NCBI GenBank assembly: GCA_903825765.1
Contig: CAIKBU010000021.1
Coordinates: forward strand, 1-38,126
Length of the DNA stretch: 38,126 nucleotides
Reading direction: 5' to 3'
Source of the DNA: an uncultured Actinomycetes bacterium
GTDB lineage: Bacteria > Actinomycetota > Acidimicrobiia > Acidimicrobiales > RAAP-2
A model generated the notes under the pieces. It saw nothing but the letters and a program-made list of their open reading frames with translations. It had not been told where the DNA came from and did no database searches. Within the stretch, counting starts at the first letter, position 1. The number at the start of each line of letters is the position of its first letter. The position numbers and the translations under genes were made by a program. Below are positions 23,364 through 31,642 of the stretch, in pieces.

Positions 23364-25032
23364 ACAACTCGCGAGCGACCCACCGCTCGATTGCGGCGCG
23401 AAGGGCTGGGAGTGGCACTGGACCCGTGGTGAGTACGACGTCGTGAAAGGCGCGAACGTCGAAACGATCACCCAGCACGTCTGTCGCGTATCGGCGACAC
23501 GACTCAATCTCGAGTCGTCCCACCATGTACGAAAGGGCTTGCCCCGGCATCGCGATGTATCGATCAACTTCGGCAACGACTTCCACGAGAGGCATTGGGA
23601 CGTTAGCCACCATGAAATCAATGGCCTGCTGTCGCGACCATCCCATTCCGTGCAAACCTGTATCAACCACCAGTCGAGCGGCGCGCCAGGCGTCGGTGCT
23701 CAGCATGCCCAGGCGGGCCACGTCATCGCTGTAGAGGCCCATTTCGTCGGCCAGGCGTTCGGCGTAGAGCCCCCAACCTTCCGCATTCGCCACGTCCATA
23801 AAGAGGGAATGAGCGAGGTGATTCCCCTCAACTTCTTGAATGATGGTGAGTTGAAAGTGGTGCCCCGGCACCGCTTCGTGGAAGGCGATGGCCTCCGCTA
23901 AGTGGCGGAACCGCTCCTCTGGCTTCAAGGTATTTATGAAGTAGGTACCGACGCGCGAGCCGTCAAAGGCGCCAGTTTGGTAGTAGGCCGGGGCCGAGCC
24001 GGCGGCCAGGGCGAGGGGCACTTCCTCGATGGCACAGGCGGTAGAAGGAAGCAAGCCAAACCACTTCGGCGCTTCGGCTTCGGCGCGACGAACCATCTCG
24101 GTAGCCTTGGCCACCATCTCCTCTTCACTTTCGTAGCGAAGCGCGGGGTCGTTACGCAATCGATCGTGCACTGATGCCACGTCGGTCAGACCCCAGAGGC
24201 GTTCGCCCAGTGTGACGTAGTCCTGATTGAGTTGCTCGATGATGGCAAGTCCCGTGGCGTGAAGGTCACGTGGGCTGCGTGTCGTCGACGTTGAAACCTG
24301 CACCATGGTGTCGTAGAGCGCCTCACCATCGGGCAACCAGCACAGACCTGGGTGCTCGTCGTCACGTCCGAGTTCGAGAATTTCGCTCGTCAATACGTGC
24401 CGATACTGACGCAATGCGTCGCTAACAACGCCATCGAGGAGGTCATCGACGGCCGCACCAAAAGCATCATCATCCTCGGCGCGGCGACGTAGCCCCACGA
24501 GGTCTGGATCACCGAGGACCCGATCAATGAGGGTGACGGTGTTGTCCACCCCTCGACGTGTTGGCGTGCGTCCCGCGGCCACACCTTCGCGGTGGCGCTC
24601 CCCTGCTTCAGCGAGGTAGCGAGGCAGGAGCGTCAGTCGCTCGATGTACTGATCCCGCCGAGCGGCAGTGTCAAGCGGGAGTTGCGGCAAAACCGTTACC
24701 ACGCCCGAGAGGGGTGAATTGAAGAAATCCGTGATGGTGAAGTCCATCTGGCGGACGCCGAGTTGGCGAGCGATAGCGTCCGCGGAATACGCCAAATTGT
24801 CGAGCAGCACGACGTCGCGCTCCGCCAGCGCATCACCGATGTCACTCTGCAGCGCGCGAGCCCGCGCAGCAAAACCGTGGTAGCTCACAATGGCCGCGTC
24901 CTCTTCGGTCCGCGACAATGGAGCGAGCCCAGAAGAACCCTCCTCGATGCCCAAAAGGGCGGCCTCAAGCGGTTCTTGCCGGAAGCGCAGTGCCACCATT
25001 TCATTGGCCAATGTGTTCAGGTCTTCGTTCAT
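23359..25032 (-). CDS. DUF885 family protein, putative zinc peptidase
   Basis: This 557-residue protein is dominated by helices. The signature H385-E386-A-V-P-G-H391-H392 is diagnostic for DUF885, a family related to metallopeptidases and often predicted to be carboxypeptidase-like; its activity is mostly untested. No signal peptide is visible, so it is probably cytoplasmic. TAGTTT lies 6 nt before the ATG at 25032, so it is likely leaderless, and it is divergent from the DMT transporter. A hairpin follows the gene. The substrate is unknown. Confidence 0.85.
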   Translation of the reverse strand: MNEDLNTLANEMVALRFRQEPLEAALLGIEEGSSGLAPLSRTEEDAAIVSYHGFAARARALQSDIGDALAERDVVLLDNLAYSADAIARQLGVRQMDFTITDFFNSPLSGVVTVLPQLPLDTAARRDQYIERLTLLPRYLAEAGERHREGVAAGRTPTRRGVDNTVTLIDRVLGDPDLVGLRRRAEDDDAFGAAVDDLLDGVVSDALRQYRHVLTSEILELGRDDEHPGLCWLPDGEALYDTMVQVSTSTTRSPRDLHATGLAIIEQLNQDYVTLGERLWGLTDVASVHDRLRNDPALRYESEEEMVAKATEMVRRAEAEAPKWFGLLPSTACAIEEVPLALAAGSAPAYYQTGAFDGSRVGTYFINTLKPEERFRHLAEAIAFHEAVPGHHFQLTIIQEVEGNHLAHSLFMDVANAEGWGLYAERLADEMGLYSDDVARLGMLSTDAWRAARLVVDTGLHGMGWSRQQAIDFMVANVPMPLVEVVAEVDRYIAMPGQALSYMVGRLEIESCRRYATDVLGDRFDVRAFHDVVLTTGPVPLPALRAAIERWVARELS

Positions 25033-25097
25033 CTCCCAAAACTAGCCAAAAAGTCAATCGCAGAAGGGTTGCAACACCGTGGCCCTAGAGTTCGGTG
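25033..25097. promoter_or_regulatory. Compact divergent leaderless promoters (DUF885 / DMT transporter)
   Basis: On the minus strand TAGTTT (25044-25039) is 6 nt from the ATG at 25032. On the plus strand TAGAGT (25086-25091) is 6 nt from the ATG at 25098. GTTGCAAC (25068-25075), a perfect palindrome, sits between them. Positions expected for both -35 regions overlap near 25062-25068, so the two promoters may compete or share a regulator. Confidence 0.5.
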
Positions 25098-26006
25098 ATG
25101 CCCCCACTCTCGCCAATGGTCACTTTCGGGGCCATCAGCTTCGCCACGTGTACCGCCCTCGCCAACGCCGTTGCCGTGACGACGCAACACGTTGCGAGTC
25201 AGCGACCAAAGGGAGCAGTCCGGGGCATGTCGCTCGCACTCGCCGTTCTTCGCCAACCGCTGTGGTGGCTCGGCGGCATCGCCCTCTTTGGCTCACTGGT
25301 GTTTCAGGCACTGGCTCTCCACTTTGGTCCACTCTCACTCGTGCAGCCCTTCCTTATTTCTGAATTACTCATGGCATTAGTGCTGCGTCGATTCTGGCGC
25401 CGTCAGCGAATTGTCCGTCGCGCCTGGGTCGCGGGAGCCTTGGTCGTTATTTCCCTTACCGCTTTCTTGATTCTCAGCGCGCCATCAACCGGTCGGCCGC
25501 ACACCAGTGCCCGTACATGGGCCTGGACGATGGGCACGACGCTGCTCGCGATGGGTGTGGTGGCGGTGCTCGGACGTCGAGGTACGGATCGACATCGAGC
25601 TGGTGCGTGGGGCACGATTACCGCGGTTTTGTGGGCCCTCGAAGCCGCTCTCATCAAAGGAACAACCGACTCAATCGCCGTCCACGGCCTTGGTGGTGCA
25701 TTCCTCGATTGGCCGCTCTACGCCTTCGTCGTTATTGGTCTGGCCGGCCTCGCGGCCGAGCAGACGGCACTTTTCGTAGGCCCCCTCGCAGTATCCCAAC
25801 CATGCATCGTCATTTTCGACCCACTCGCGAGCATCCTCTTTGGCGTGATCCTCTACGGGGAGCATTGGCGATCGGGCACCTGGTCAATCTTGAGCAGTGT
25901 TCTCACGCTCCTGATTCTCTGCCTCAGCGCCTACCAACTCATGATGGCGACACCTGACACTCTGCACCCCACGGGATCAGGAGTGTCGCTGCCGACGACG
26001 AGTTAG
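25098..26006 (+). CDS. DMT-superfamily membrane transporter (EamA/NIPA-like)
   Basis: This 302-residue protein has about nine to ten hydrophobic helices arranged as two repeats, as in the drug/metabolite transporter superfamily. The first repeat holds FGPLSLVQPFLISELLMALVL and the second FVGPLAVSQPCIVIFDPLAS, showing internal symmetry (GPL-[SA]-[LV]-x-QP). The substrate is unknown. The ATG at 25098 is preferred over GTG 25095 because TAGAGT lies 6 nt upstream. The last 30 nt overlap the 3' end of a convergent membrane-protein gene. Confidence 0.8.
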   Translation: MPPLSPMVTFGAISFATCTALANAVAVTTQHVASQRPKGAVRGMSLALAVLRQPLWWLGGIALFGSLVFQALALHFGPLSLVQPFLISELLMALVLRRFWRRQRIVRRAWVAGALVVISLTAFLILSAPSTGRPHTSARTWAWTMGTTLLAMGVVAVLGRRGTDRHRAGAWGTITAVLWALEAALIKGTTDSIAVHGLGGAFLDWPLYAFVVIGLAGLAAEQTALFVGPLAVSQPCIVIFDPLASILFGVILYGEHWRSGTWSILSSVLTLLILCLSAYQLMMATPDTLHPTGSGVSLPTTS

Positions 26007-26471
26007 GAGAGCGCACCCGACGAGCGAAAGAACGCTTAGCGCCGCGGGCCAGTAGGCAATAGACGATGTGGTCAGTGACGACAGTGCGCTGGTGGCTACG
26101 ACGTAGTGCTGATTTGTCGGATCAACGGTGCCAGCAATTTCACGACCAGGAGCGAGGAATGTCGACTGCCCGACCACCGTTTCGGCGTACGAGGCGCCTT
26201 CGACGGTGTAGCGACCGGTGCAGTGATATCCCGCCCCAGTGCTGCCCGAGCCCCCCAAGTTCCCCACACAGTTCGTCACGCGCACCGTGACCGAAAGACC
26301 GTGCAGGCGCAGCCGCTGTTCGCGCTGGCCGTCATTCGACACCGACACGACGTTGACCACGGCGAGTGCCACGAGTGACGCCTGGAGAAGCCACCACCAC
26401 GTTCGCCGGCTTAGCGACCGTCGCTTCTCCACCGTTGCTCCACGGAGCACGGCCAGTGGGGTGTTTTCCAT
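25977..26471 (-). CDS. Two-helix membrane protein, DUF3592-like
   Basis: This 164-residue protein has helices near residues 25-45 and 135-155. The loop between them (about 46-130) is probably extracytoplasmic and contains NCVG and YHCTGRYTVEG, two cysteines that could pair. The small beta-rich loop with YTVEG-x-Y and GTVDP-x-N resembles DUF3592 proteins, a family without known function. The last 30 nt overlap the end of the convergent DMT gene. No convincing ribosome-binding site precedes 26471. The family call is tentative. Confidence 0.6.
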   Translation of the reverse strand: MENTPLAVLRGATVEKRRSLSRRTWWWLLQASLVALAVVNVVSVSNDGQREQRLRLHGLSVTVRVTNCVGNLGGSGSTGAGYHCTGRYTVEGASYAETVVGQSTFLAPGREIAGTVDPTNQHYVVATSALSSLTTSSIAYWPAALSVLSLVGCALLTRRRQRHS

Positions 26472-26505
26472 CCCCCAACGTTACTGACAGTGAACCACTC
26501 GAAAC

Positions 26506-26527
26506 GAGTTCGATTAACGGCGAACTC
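26506..26527 (-). terminator. Hairpin at the PLDc_N-domain gene stop codon
   Basis: GAGTTCG (minus strand 26527-26521) and CGAACTC (26512-26506) are a perfect 7-bp inverted repeat with an 8-nt loop. The first base of the repeat overlaps the stop TAG. No T-run follows, so a T-less terminator or processing hairpin is possible. Confidence 0.35.
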
Positions 26528-26829
26528 TACTCCGCGTTGGCGTGTGCGATTGAGCGAATGTAATCCTCGAACGCCTTTTGACGCAGTTGCATCGCCTGGA
26601 TGTCGCGCTCGTGCATCTTGGTTCCACGGGCGAGCAGGTAGACCAAGCAACCCACCAGCGGGAGAAGAAAGATAAAGAACACCCACGCCGCTTTCGCCGC
26701 ACCCACGAGGTCGTGACTCTTGAAAATGTCACTAATAACGTGAAACACCAAGATGATCCAGAAGATGAGGAGCGCAAAATACACGCTTGAGACAAACACA
26801 TCGAAGAGTGGATAGGTCGTTGCATTCAT
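26527..26829 (-). CDS. Small membrane protein, phospholipase-D nuclease N-terminal (PLDc_N) domain
   Basis: This 100-residue protein has two helices (about 15-33 and 46-68). The second contains AAWVFFIFLLPLVGCLVYLL followed by ARGTKMHERD, the pattern of the PLDc_N domain. That domain precedes phospholipase-D nuclease domains but also occurs alone, as here, in many actinobacteria. The short tail is charged and probably helical (EDYIRSIAHA). AAAGGAG precedes the ATG at 26829. The -10 TAGGGT is embedded in an inverted repeat. Function unknown. Confidence 0.78.
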   Translation of the reverse strand: MNATTYPLFDVFVSSVYFALLIFWIILVFHVISDIFKSHDLVGAAKAAWVFFIFLLPLVGCLVYLLARGTKMHERDIQAMQLRQKAFEDYIRSIAHANAE

Positions 26830-27152
26830 GAGGACTCCTTTGTCGCTTAAGGATCACCCTAGACCTCTTCGGTGATCATTACCATTGCGAACGCTCGAAT
26901 TCTCAAACGAAGTCCACCAGCACCACACACTGTTTGCTCGCGGCCTCTGTCGTTCGCTCAAACTGCACCTTCCGATGACATCGGACATCAGAGCGGCGGG
27001 CGCACGCCGATCGAAATTCGGGGTTGCGGTGGTGGCATTTTGTGGCGCGGTCGCGTTCGGGTTTTTTGCGTACCTGCTCGACCTGCTGCCCGGCACTGGG
27101 GAGGCCACCACGGCGAACGAGTACCACCGCACCATTGCTGGATGGCCCTCGG
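26830..27152. other. 323-nt stretch without a supported gene
   Basis: Apart from the promoter region at 26852-26877 I see no firm feature. A plus-strand frame from ATG 26975 would encode a short protein with one membrane-like segment (FGVAVVAFCGAVAFGFFAYL) but has no start signals. It runs on through the antisense strand of the tRNA gene to a stop at 27265, giving the PPAGFEPA-type sequence typical of spurious tRNA-antisense frames. If anything real is here, it is most likely a degraded or unusually short membrane protein. Confidence 0.4.
26852..26877 (-). promoter_or_regulatory. Promoter and inverted-repeat operator candidate of the PLDc_N-domain gene
   Basis: GATCACC (26852-26858) and GGTGATC (26871-26877) form a perfect 7-bp inverted repeat with a 12-nt spacer. 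The minus-strand hexamer TAGGGT (26861-26856) overlaps one arm. A regulator bound here would cover the promoter. The same TAGGGT hexamer and AAGGAG leader layout occurs before the secreted protein at 18156. Confidence 0.4.
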
Positions 27153-27225
27153 TGCCCCCGGCAGGATTCGAACCTGCACCTCAGACCTTAGGACGGTCGC
27201 GCGTTATCCATTTCGCTACAGGGGC
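27153..27225 (-). tRNA. tRNA-Arg (anticodon CCT)
   Basis: This is a 73-nt cloverleaf read on the minus strand. The acceptor stem GCCCCTG pairs with CGGGGGC (one G-U pair), followed by discriminator A. The D-stem is GCG/CGC. The anticodon loop GTCCTAA puts CCT at 34-36. The variable loop is GAGGT. The T-arm is GCAGG-TTCGAAT-CCTGC. The first anticodon-stem pair is a C-T mismatch, and base 32 is G rather than pyrimidine. The 3' CCA is not fully encoded (ACCG follows). It reads AGG codons. Confidence 0.93.
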
Positions 27226-27309
27226 CATCGTTTCGACTCGCACGAGCGAGCGACCACCACGTTAGTTCCCGCGTGTCGCCATGACCCCTCCCCGAAGTGG
27301 CCACGTATG

Positions 27310-27957
27310 TCACCACCAGATTGTTGGCTCCGGTGGCGTCCCGAGACATACCCCCACGCCATGGCCAATTCGCTGCGCACTCCAAGCCACGACGCCCGCA
27401 TCGACCACATCGTCGGGCTGTCCTCGCCGTGCAACCTGCGAGTCGACTGAGCGCAGGTCGATGCCTGCCCCACAGAGGGCATCGTGTCGATCCATCAGAC
27501 CCGACCACGACTTCTTCGAATCGAGTACCCGCCCGGCCAGGTGACGAAATGAAAGCTCCGGGTGCACCTCGTACACCGGCGCGGACGACGACCCGATCCA
27601 CGCCTCGACTTCAAATATCTTGGCTCGCAGTCCGTACGACTGCCGACTCAGCCCCGCCCCACTTAGCTCGCGGGCGATGGCCGTGGCCGCTTCGTGCGTG
27701 GGGGCGGCCAGCGCGGCCCGCACCGGCACGGGGAACAATGTGCTGGCGCGAGAGCCAAGGAGTGCTCTCCCCAACGCGTCGCACGCGCGGTACCCCGACG
27801 ACGCAAAGCCAATGGGAATATCAATCCCGATCGCGTCGAGTGCGCCCAGGCCGTCTATGTCGCTGACGTGTGAAAGGAAATGCCCGCTGACGATGCCCTC
27901 ATCGAGCACCACCGCAATCCACCCCGAGGGGCACGCATCTAGACCCGCTACTCGCAC
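27310..27957 (-). CDS. DUF429 family protein (RNase H-like predicted nuclease)
   Basis: This 215-residue protein opens GLDACPSGWIAV (5-16), then has GIDIPIGF with the second acidic residue, YEVHPELSFRHLAG, and DDVVDAGVVAWSA near the end. Spaced acidic residues on an RNase H-like core are the DUF429 hallmark; members are predicted nucleases with unproven roles. The start is GTG at 27957 with GGGAG about 10 nt upstream. The tRNA-Arg gene lies 84 nt downstream on the same strand and an ABC-F gene is divergent. Nothing in the context gives a function. Confidence 0.82.
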   Translation of the reverse strand: MRVAGLDACPSGWIAVVLDEGIVSGHFLSHVSDIDGLGALDAIGIDIPIGFASSGYRACDALGRALLGSRASTLFPVPVRAALAAPTHEAATAIARELSGAGLSRQSYGLRAKIFEVEAWIGSSSAPVYEVHPELSFRHLAGRVLDSKKSWSGLMDRHDALCGAGIDLRSVDSQVARRGQPDDVVDAGVVAWSAQRIGHGVGVCLGTPPEPTIWW

Positions 27958-28043
27958 CGCTTCATTCTCCCATAGCGCTGATTAATCATGGGCGGTGTGG
28001 CGGTGGCCGACGGGTCCATCATCCTTACTAACCTTGCTCGGAC

Positions 28044-29741
28044 ATGGCCATTCTTCTTGACCTTCAAAACGTTTCATTTCAGGGCTTCGACCGAGCCATT
28101 CTCGAGAGCCTCTCGCTCACGATTTCTTCGGGTGACCGCATCGGGGTGGTGGGCATCAACGGGGCCGGAAAGTCGACGCTGTTGCGTATCGTGGCCGGCG
28201 CCCTCGAGCCAGATGGTGGCGCCATTCGACGCCCCCAAACGGTGCAGGTCGGCTACCTGGAGCAGATTCCCGTGCTCCCCGACGGCACCGTACGGGAAGC
28301 CCTCGGCTACGACTGGCAAGTTGACGCGGCCCTTGATCGCCTCGGCATGCTCGGCTCCGTCGATACGCACGTCAAGCACCTTTCGGGTGGACAACTCAAG
28401 CGCGTCGCCCTCGCGCGGCTCTTCGCCCTCGACTACGACGTCCTCATTATGGACGAACCGACCAACCACCTCGACCTCGGGGCCATTCAGTGGCTCGAAC
28501 AGCAGATTCGCTCCTTCAAGGGTGCCGTCTTGCTCGTTAGCCACGACCGCTTCCTCCTCGACCAGGTGACGACTCGCATGATTGAGGTGGACCGCGGTAA
28601 GACGTACGTTCACGTCGGCGGCTACTCCCAGCTCCTCGAGAATCAAGCCGAACGCGAGGAGCAGGCGGCCAGCGCTGAGCAGGTGCGCCGCAATCTGGCC
28701 CGCCACGAACTGGCCTGGCTTCGCCGTGGTGTGAAGGCTCGTTCCACGAAGCCCCAGGCCCGTATCGACGCCGCGGAGCGACTTCTCAACACCAAGCCCG
28801 ACGCCGCCGCGCGCGAAGGTTCAATCGAGTTCAGGGTCGACGCTCCCCGACTGGGCACCACCGTCATCAAGGCGCACCAGGTCTCCTTCGCGTACCCGCA
28901 AGGTGGGACGATGCTCCACGACGTGAGCCTCGAACTCGGGCCCGGCGACCGTATCGGTATCGTCGGACCGAATGGCGCCGGTAAGTCAACGTTCCTCGAA
29001 CTCCTCGCCCAGCAGCTCGAGCCAACCAAGGGCACCATCAAGCACGGACCGACGGTCGTTACCGCTTTCTTCGACCAAGAAGGCGGCAACTTCGACTTAG
29101 AAAAGACGGTGCAGGAACTCGTTGCCGGACCCCAGGGTATTCCCGATAGTCCCGAGAATCTCGCCATCATGAAACGCTTCTGGTTCACCGGATCGCTCAC
29201 CAAAACCAAGGCCAAGGACTTGAGCGGTGGCGAGCGACGGCGCTTGCAGTTGCTCCTCGCACTCAACACCCGACCCAACGTCCTCTTCCTCGACGAACCC
29301 ACCAACGACCTGGACCTCGAGACCATTCGCTTGGTCGAGGAGTTCTTGCGCTTCTGGACCGGTACCCTCATCGTGGTCAGCCACGACCGCACATTCCTGA
29401 GTCGCACTACCGATCGACTCTTAGAAGTCCACCCCGACGGATCACTCAAAGACATCCCCGGTGGTATCGACGCGTGGATCGCCCGCTCGATGGGTGTGGG
29501 CGTTGTCGACTCGGCCGCGGAGCGCTCCCAGACCACCGGCCCCGGAGGCGTTTCACGCTCCAAACGCTTGCGCGAGGTCGAAAAAGAGGTCGCCAAACTG
29601 GAACGCAAGCGCGTCACCCTCACCACCAGGATTGCCGAGTCGAGCGACTACGCCGAGCAGGGAAAACTCTCCGCCGAACTCACCCAGGTCCTCGCCGACC
29701 TTGCGGCGGCAGAAGAGAAGTGGCTGTCGCTGGCTGACTAG
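28044..29741 (+). CDS. ABC-F family ATPase (ribosome-associated type)
   Basis: This 565-residue protein has two fused ABC domains and no membrane helices. NBD1: GINGAGKST (37-45), LSGGQLKR, LIMDEPTNHLD. A charged linker of about 80 residues follows. NBD2: GPNGAGKST, LSGGERRRLQ, LFLDEPTNDLD. A C-terminal Lys/Glu-rich coiled coil (about 500-560), as in Uup, completes it. ABC-F proteins act on ribosomes as translation factors or in antibiotic protection. The housekeeping setting and coiled coil favour a Uup/EttA-like role over resistance, but this cannot be decided here. The stop shares CTAG with the convergent iminopeptidase gene. Confidence 0.92.
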   Translation: MAILLDLQNVSFQGFDRAILESLSLTISSGDRIGVVGINGAGKSTLLRIVAGALEPDGGAIRRPQTVQVGYLEQIPVLPDGTVREALGYDWQVDAALDRLGMLGSVDTHVKHLSGGQLKRVALARLFALDYDVLIMDEPTNHLDLGAIQWLEQQIRSFKGAVLLVSHDRFLLDQVTTRMIEVDRGKTYVHVGGYSQLLENQAEREEQAASAEQVRRNLARHELAWLRRGVKARSTKPQARIDAAERLLNTKPDAAAREGSIEFRVDAPRLGTTVIKAHQVSFAYPQGGTMLHDVSLELGPGDRIGIVGPNGAGKSTFLELLAQQLEPTKGTIKHGPTVVTAFFDQEGGNFDLEKTVQELVAGPQGIPDSPENLAIMKRFWFTGSLTKTKAKDLSGGERRRLQLLLALNTRPNVLFLDEPTNDLDLETIRLVEEFLRFWTGTLIVVSHDRTFLSRTTDRLLEVHPDGSLKDIPGGIDAWIARSMGVGVVDSAAERSQTTGPGGVSRSKRLREVEKEVAKLERKRVTLTTRIAESSDYAEQGKLSAELTQVLADLAAAEEKWLSLAD

Positions 29742-30646
29742 CGGGCGGCGTCGAGCTCGGCCAAGAAGGCGGTGAGCACCGAGAAGTACGCCTCCGGCTC
29801 TTCGACGAAGGGCATGTGCGACGAGTGAGGGAAGATTTCCCATCGAACGTCAGCAATAGCGTCCATAAAGGGCTGGATGGTCGCAGGGGTGGCCTCGTCG
29901 TGGCCGCCCGACATCAGCAATGTGGGCGCGGTAATGAGGTGCACGCGGTCCACCACAGTCCACGTTTTTATAGTGCCAATTGTTAAGAACTCGTTGGGCC
30001 CATTCATCACGTTGTACACCGTCGAATCGTTGGCCATGGCCTCATTCGTCCACTGCACCTCCGGGGGATTCGGCACGATTCGACAAACGTGTTCGGCGTA
30101 GAAGGCCTCGGTGGCCGCGAGGTACTCGGGGTCCTCGATCGTTCCCGCGGCTTCGTGACGATTGAGGGCATCGGCAATCTCGGCCGGCAGGGCGGCGCGC
30201 AATCGGGCCGCTTCCGACAGCCAAAGCGCCATCGATGCCGGTGAATTCGACAGAATCAGGCCTTTGAGTCCAGCGGGCTGGCGAATGCCGTGTTCGGCGC
30301 CCAGCATGCCACCCCACGACTGACCGAGAAAGTAATAGTTGTCCTCAATACCGAGGTGGCGAAGTAAGTTCTCGAGTTCCGCCAGAAAGAGATCAACCGT
30401 CCAGAAGTTCTCGTCACGCGTGGTCAAGTGGGTCGACTGACCCGAACCCAATTGGTCGTAGTGAATGACGGGACGGCCGGTCTCGGCCACCGAGGCAATC
30501 GAGAGAACGTAGTGGTGGGTCATGCCGGGACCACCGTGGGCGACGACCAGTGGGGTGAGGCTCGATGACAGGTCACCGGTGATGCGGTACCAGGTCTGGT
30601 ACTCACCGAATGGGGCAACGCCCTCGGAACTGGCGGCAGGAATCAC
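29738..30646 (-). CDS. Proline iminopeptidase-like alpha/beta hydrolase (S33)
   Basis: This 302-residue serine peptidase is of family S33. The oxyanion motif is HGGPG (37-41), the nucleophile is GQSWGG (S110), the Asp is in SGGHDEATP, and the His is in PHSSHMPF. Members release N-terminal proline or other residues from short peptides. The start is GTG at 30646 with GAGGAG 6 nt upstream, 15 nt after dppF. It therefore ends the peptide-transporter operon, which fits hydrolysis of imported peptides. The stop overlaps that of the ABC-F gene in CTAG. Exact specificity is not shown. Confidence 0.85.
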   Translation of the reverse strand: MIPAASSEGVAPFGEYQTWYRITGDLSSSLTPLVVAHGGPGMTHHYVLSIASVAETGRPVIHYDQLGSGQSTHLTTRDENFWTVDLFLAELENLLRHLGIEDNYYFLGQSWGGMLGAEHGIRQPAGLKGLILSNSPASMALWLSEAARLRAALPAEIADALNRHEAAGTIEDPEYLAATEAFYAEHVCRIVPNPPEVQWTNEAMANDSTVYNVMNGPNEFLTIGTIKTWTVVDRVHLITAPTLLMSGGHDEATPATIQPFMDAIADVRWEIFPHSSHMPFVEEPEAYFSVLTAFLAELDAAR

Positions 30647-30661
30647 GGCTACTCCTCGTCG

Positions 30662-31642
30662 TTAGAAGGTCAAGGGATGGTGACAGGCCACGAATCGCTT
30701 CGGCCGAATTTCCAGCAAGACGGGCACCTCCGTGCGGCACTGGTCGGTGGCGCTGGGGCAACGAGGATTGAACGGGCATCCGCTCGGGCGATCCGCGGGG
30801 TCGGGGACGTCACCGCTCAAGACAATCCGCTCGCGAGGGACTTCGGTCCCGTCATTGAGCTGGGGCACGGCCGAGAGCAGTGCATTGGTGTACGGGTGCA
30901 GCGGCTCGTCGTAGAGGGCGTCAGCGTCGGCGAGCTCCACGAGTTGGCCAAGGTACATCACGCCAACCCGGTCCGAGACGTGCCGCACGACGCCGAGGTC
31001 GTGCGCAATAAACAGGTACGTCAGTCCAAACTCGTCCTGAAGGTCGGACATCAGGTTAAGAACTTGGGCCTGCACCGACACGTCGAGGGCGGAGACTGGT
31101 TCGTCGGCCACGACCAACGATGGATTGAGGCTGAGGGCCCGAGCGATGCCGACCCGCTGGCGCTGCCCACCCGAAAACTCGTGGGGGTAGCGCTGTACGT
31201 AGGAGGGGTCGAGGCCAACGGTCTTGAAGAGGTCGGCTACACGGGCGTTAATGACAGCGTCCGTTCCCATCTTGTTAATGCGCATCGGGTCGGCCACAAT
31301 GTCGCCCACGGTGCGTCGTGGGTTGAGCGACGCGTAGGGGTCTTGAAACACGAGCTGCATGTCACGACGGGTGTCGCGGAGTTGGCGACGGGAGCGTCCG
31401 GTGAGCACCTCACCCTTGAAACTCACCGTGCCGGAGGTAACCGGCATCAGCTGCACCAGGCAGCGCGCCAGGGTTGACTTCCCACAGCCCGATTCACCAA
31501 CGATGCCGAGGGTTTCTCCCTTGAAAATGTCGAGCGACACGCCGTTAACGGCGGTGGCGACCTTCTTCGTACCGAGCTTGCCGCCACGAATCGGGAAGGA
31601 CTTTACGACGTCGGTCGCCCGCAACAGAACTTCGTCACTCAT
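30662..31642 (-). CDS. Peptide ABC transporter ATP-binding protein, DppF/OppF type
   Basis: This 326-residue ATPase powers di/oligopeptide import. It has Walker A GESGCGKST, Q-loop FQDPYASLNP, signature FSGGQRQRVGIARAL and Walker B VVADEPVSALD. The oligo_HPY C-terminal domain has GCPFNPRCPSATDQC, with a further Cys in VACHH, a four-Cys pattern compatible with the iron-sulfur cluster reported in some Opp ATPases. The ATG shares one nucleotide with the dppD stop (TAATG at 31642). The iminopeptidase follows 15 nt downstream. DppF versus OppF cannot be told apart. Confidence 0.9.
   Translation of the reverse strand: MSDEVLLRATDVVKSFPIRGGKLGTKKVATAVNGVSLDIFKGETLGIVGESGCGKSTLARCLVQLMPVTSGTVSFKGEVLTGRSRRQLRDTRRDMQLVFQDPYASLNPRRTVGDIVADPMRINKMGTDAVINARVADLFKTVGLDPSYVQRYPHEFSGGQRQRVGIARALSLNPSLVVADEPVSALDVSVQAQVLNLMSDLQDEFGLTYLFIAHDLGVVRHVSDRVGVMYLGQLVELADADALYDEPLHPYTNALLSAVPQLNDGTEVPRERIVLSGDVPDPADRPSGCPFNPRCPSATDQCRTEVPVLLEIRPKRFVACHHPLTF

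Noticed and set aside
22260-23666. Longer N-terminus for the alcohol dehydrogenase
   Set aside because: The extra 123 residues lie over the DUF885 3' end and have no family similarity; AAGGAG before ATG 23297 marks the start.
26975-27265. Plus-strand frame with one membrane-like segment running through the antisense of tRNA-Arg
   Set aside because: No ribosome-binding site or leaderless hexamer; the PPAGFEPA-type sequence is a known artefact of translating tRNA antisense. Kept only as a note in the intergenic entry.
28643-29626. 327-residue minus-strand open frame opposite the ABC-F gene
   Set aside because: Ser/Arg-rich antisense shadow of a gene with perfect ABC motifs; no start signals.
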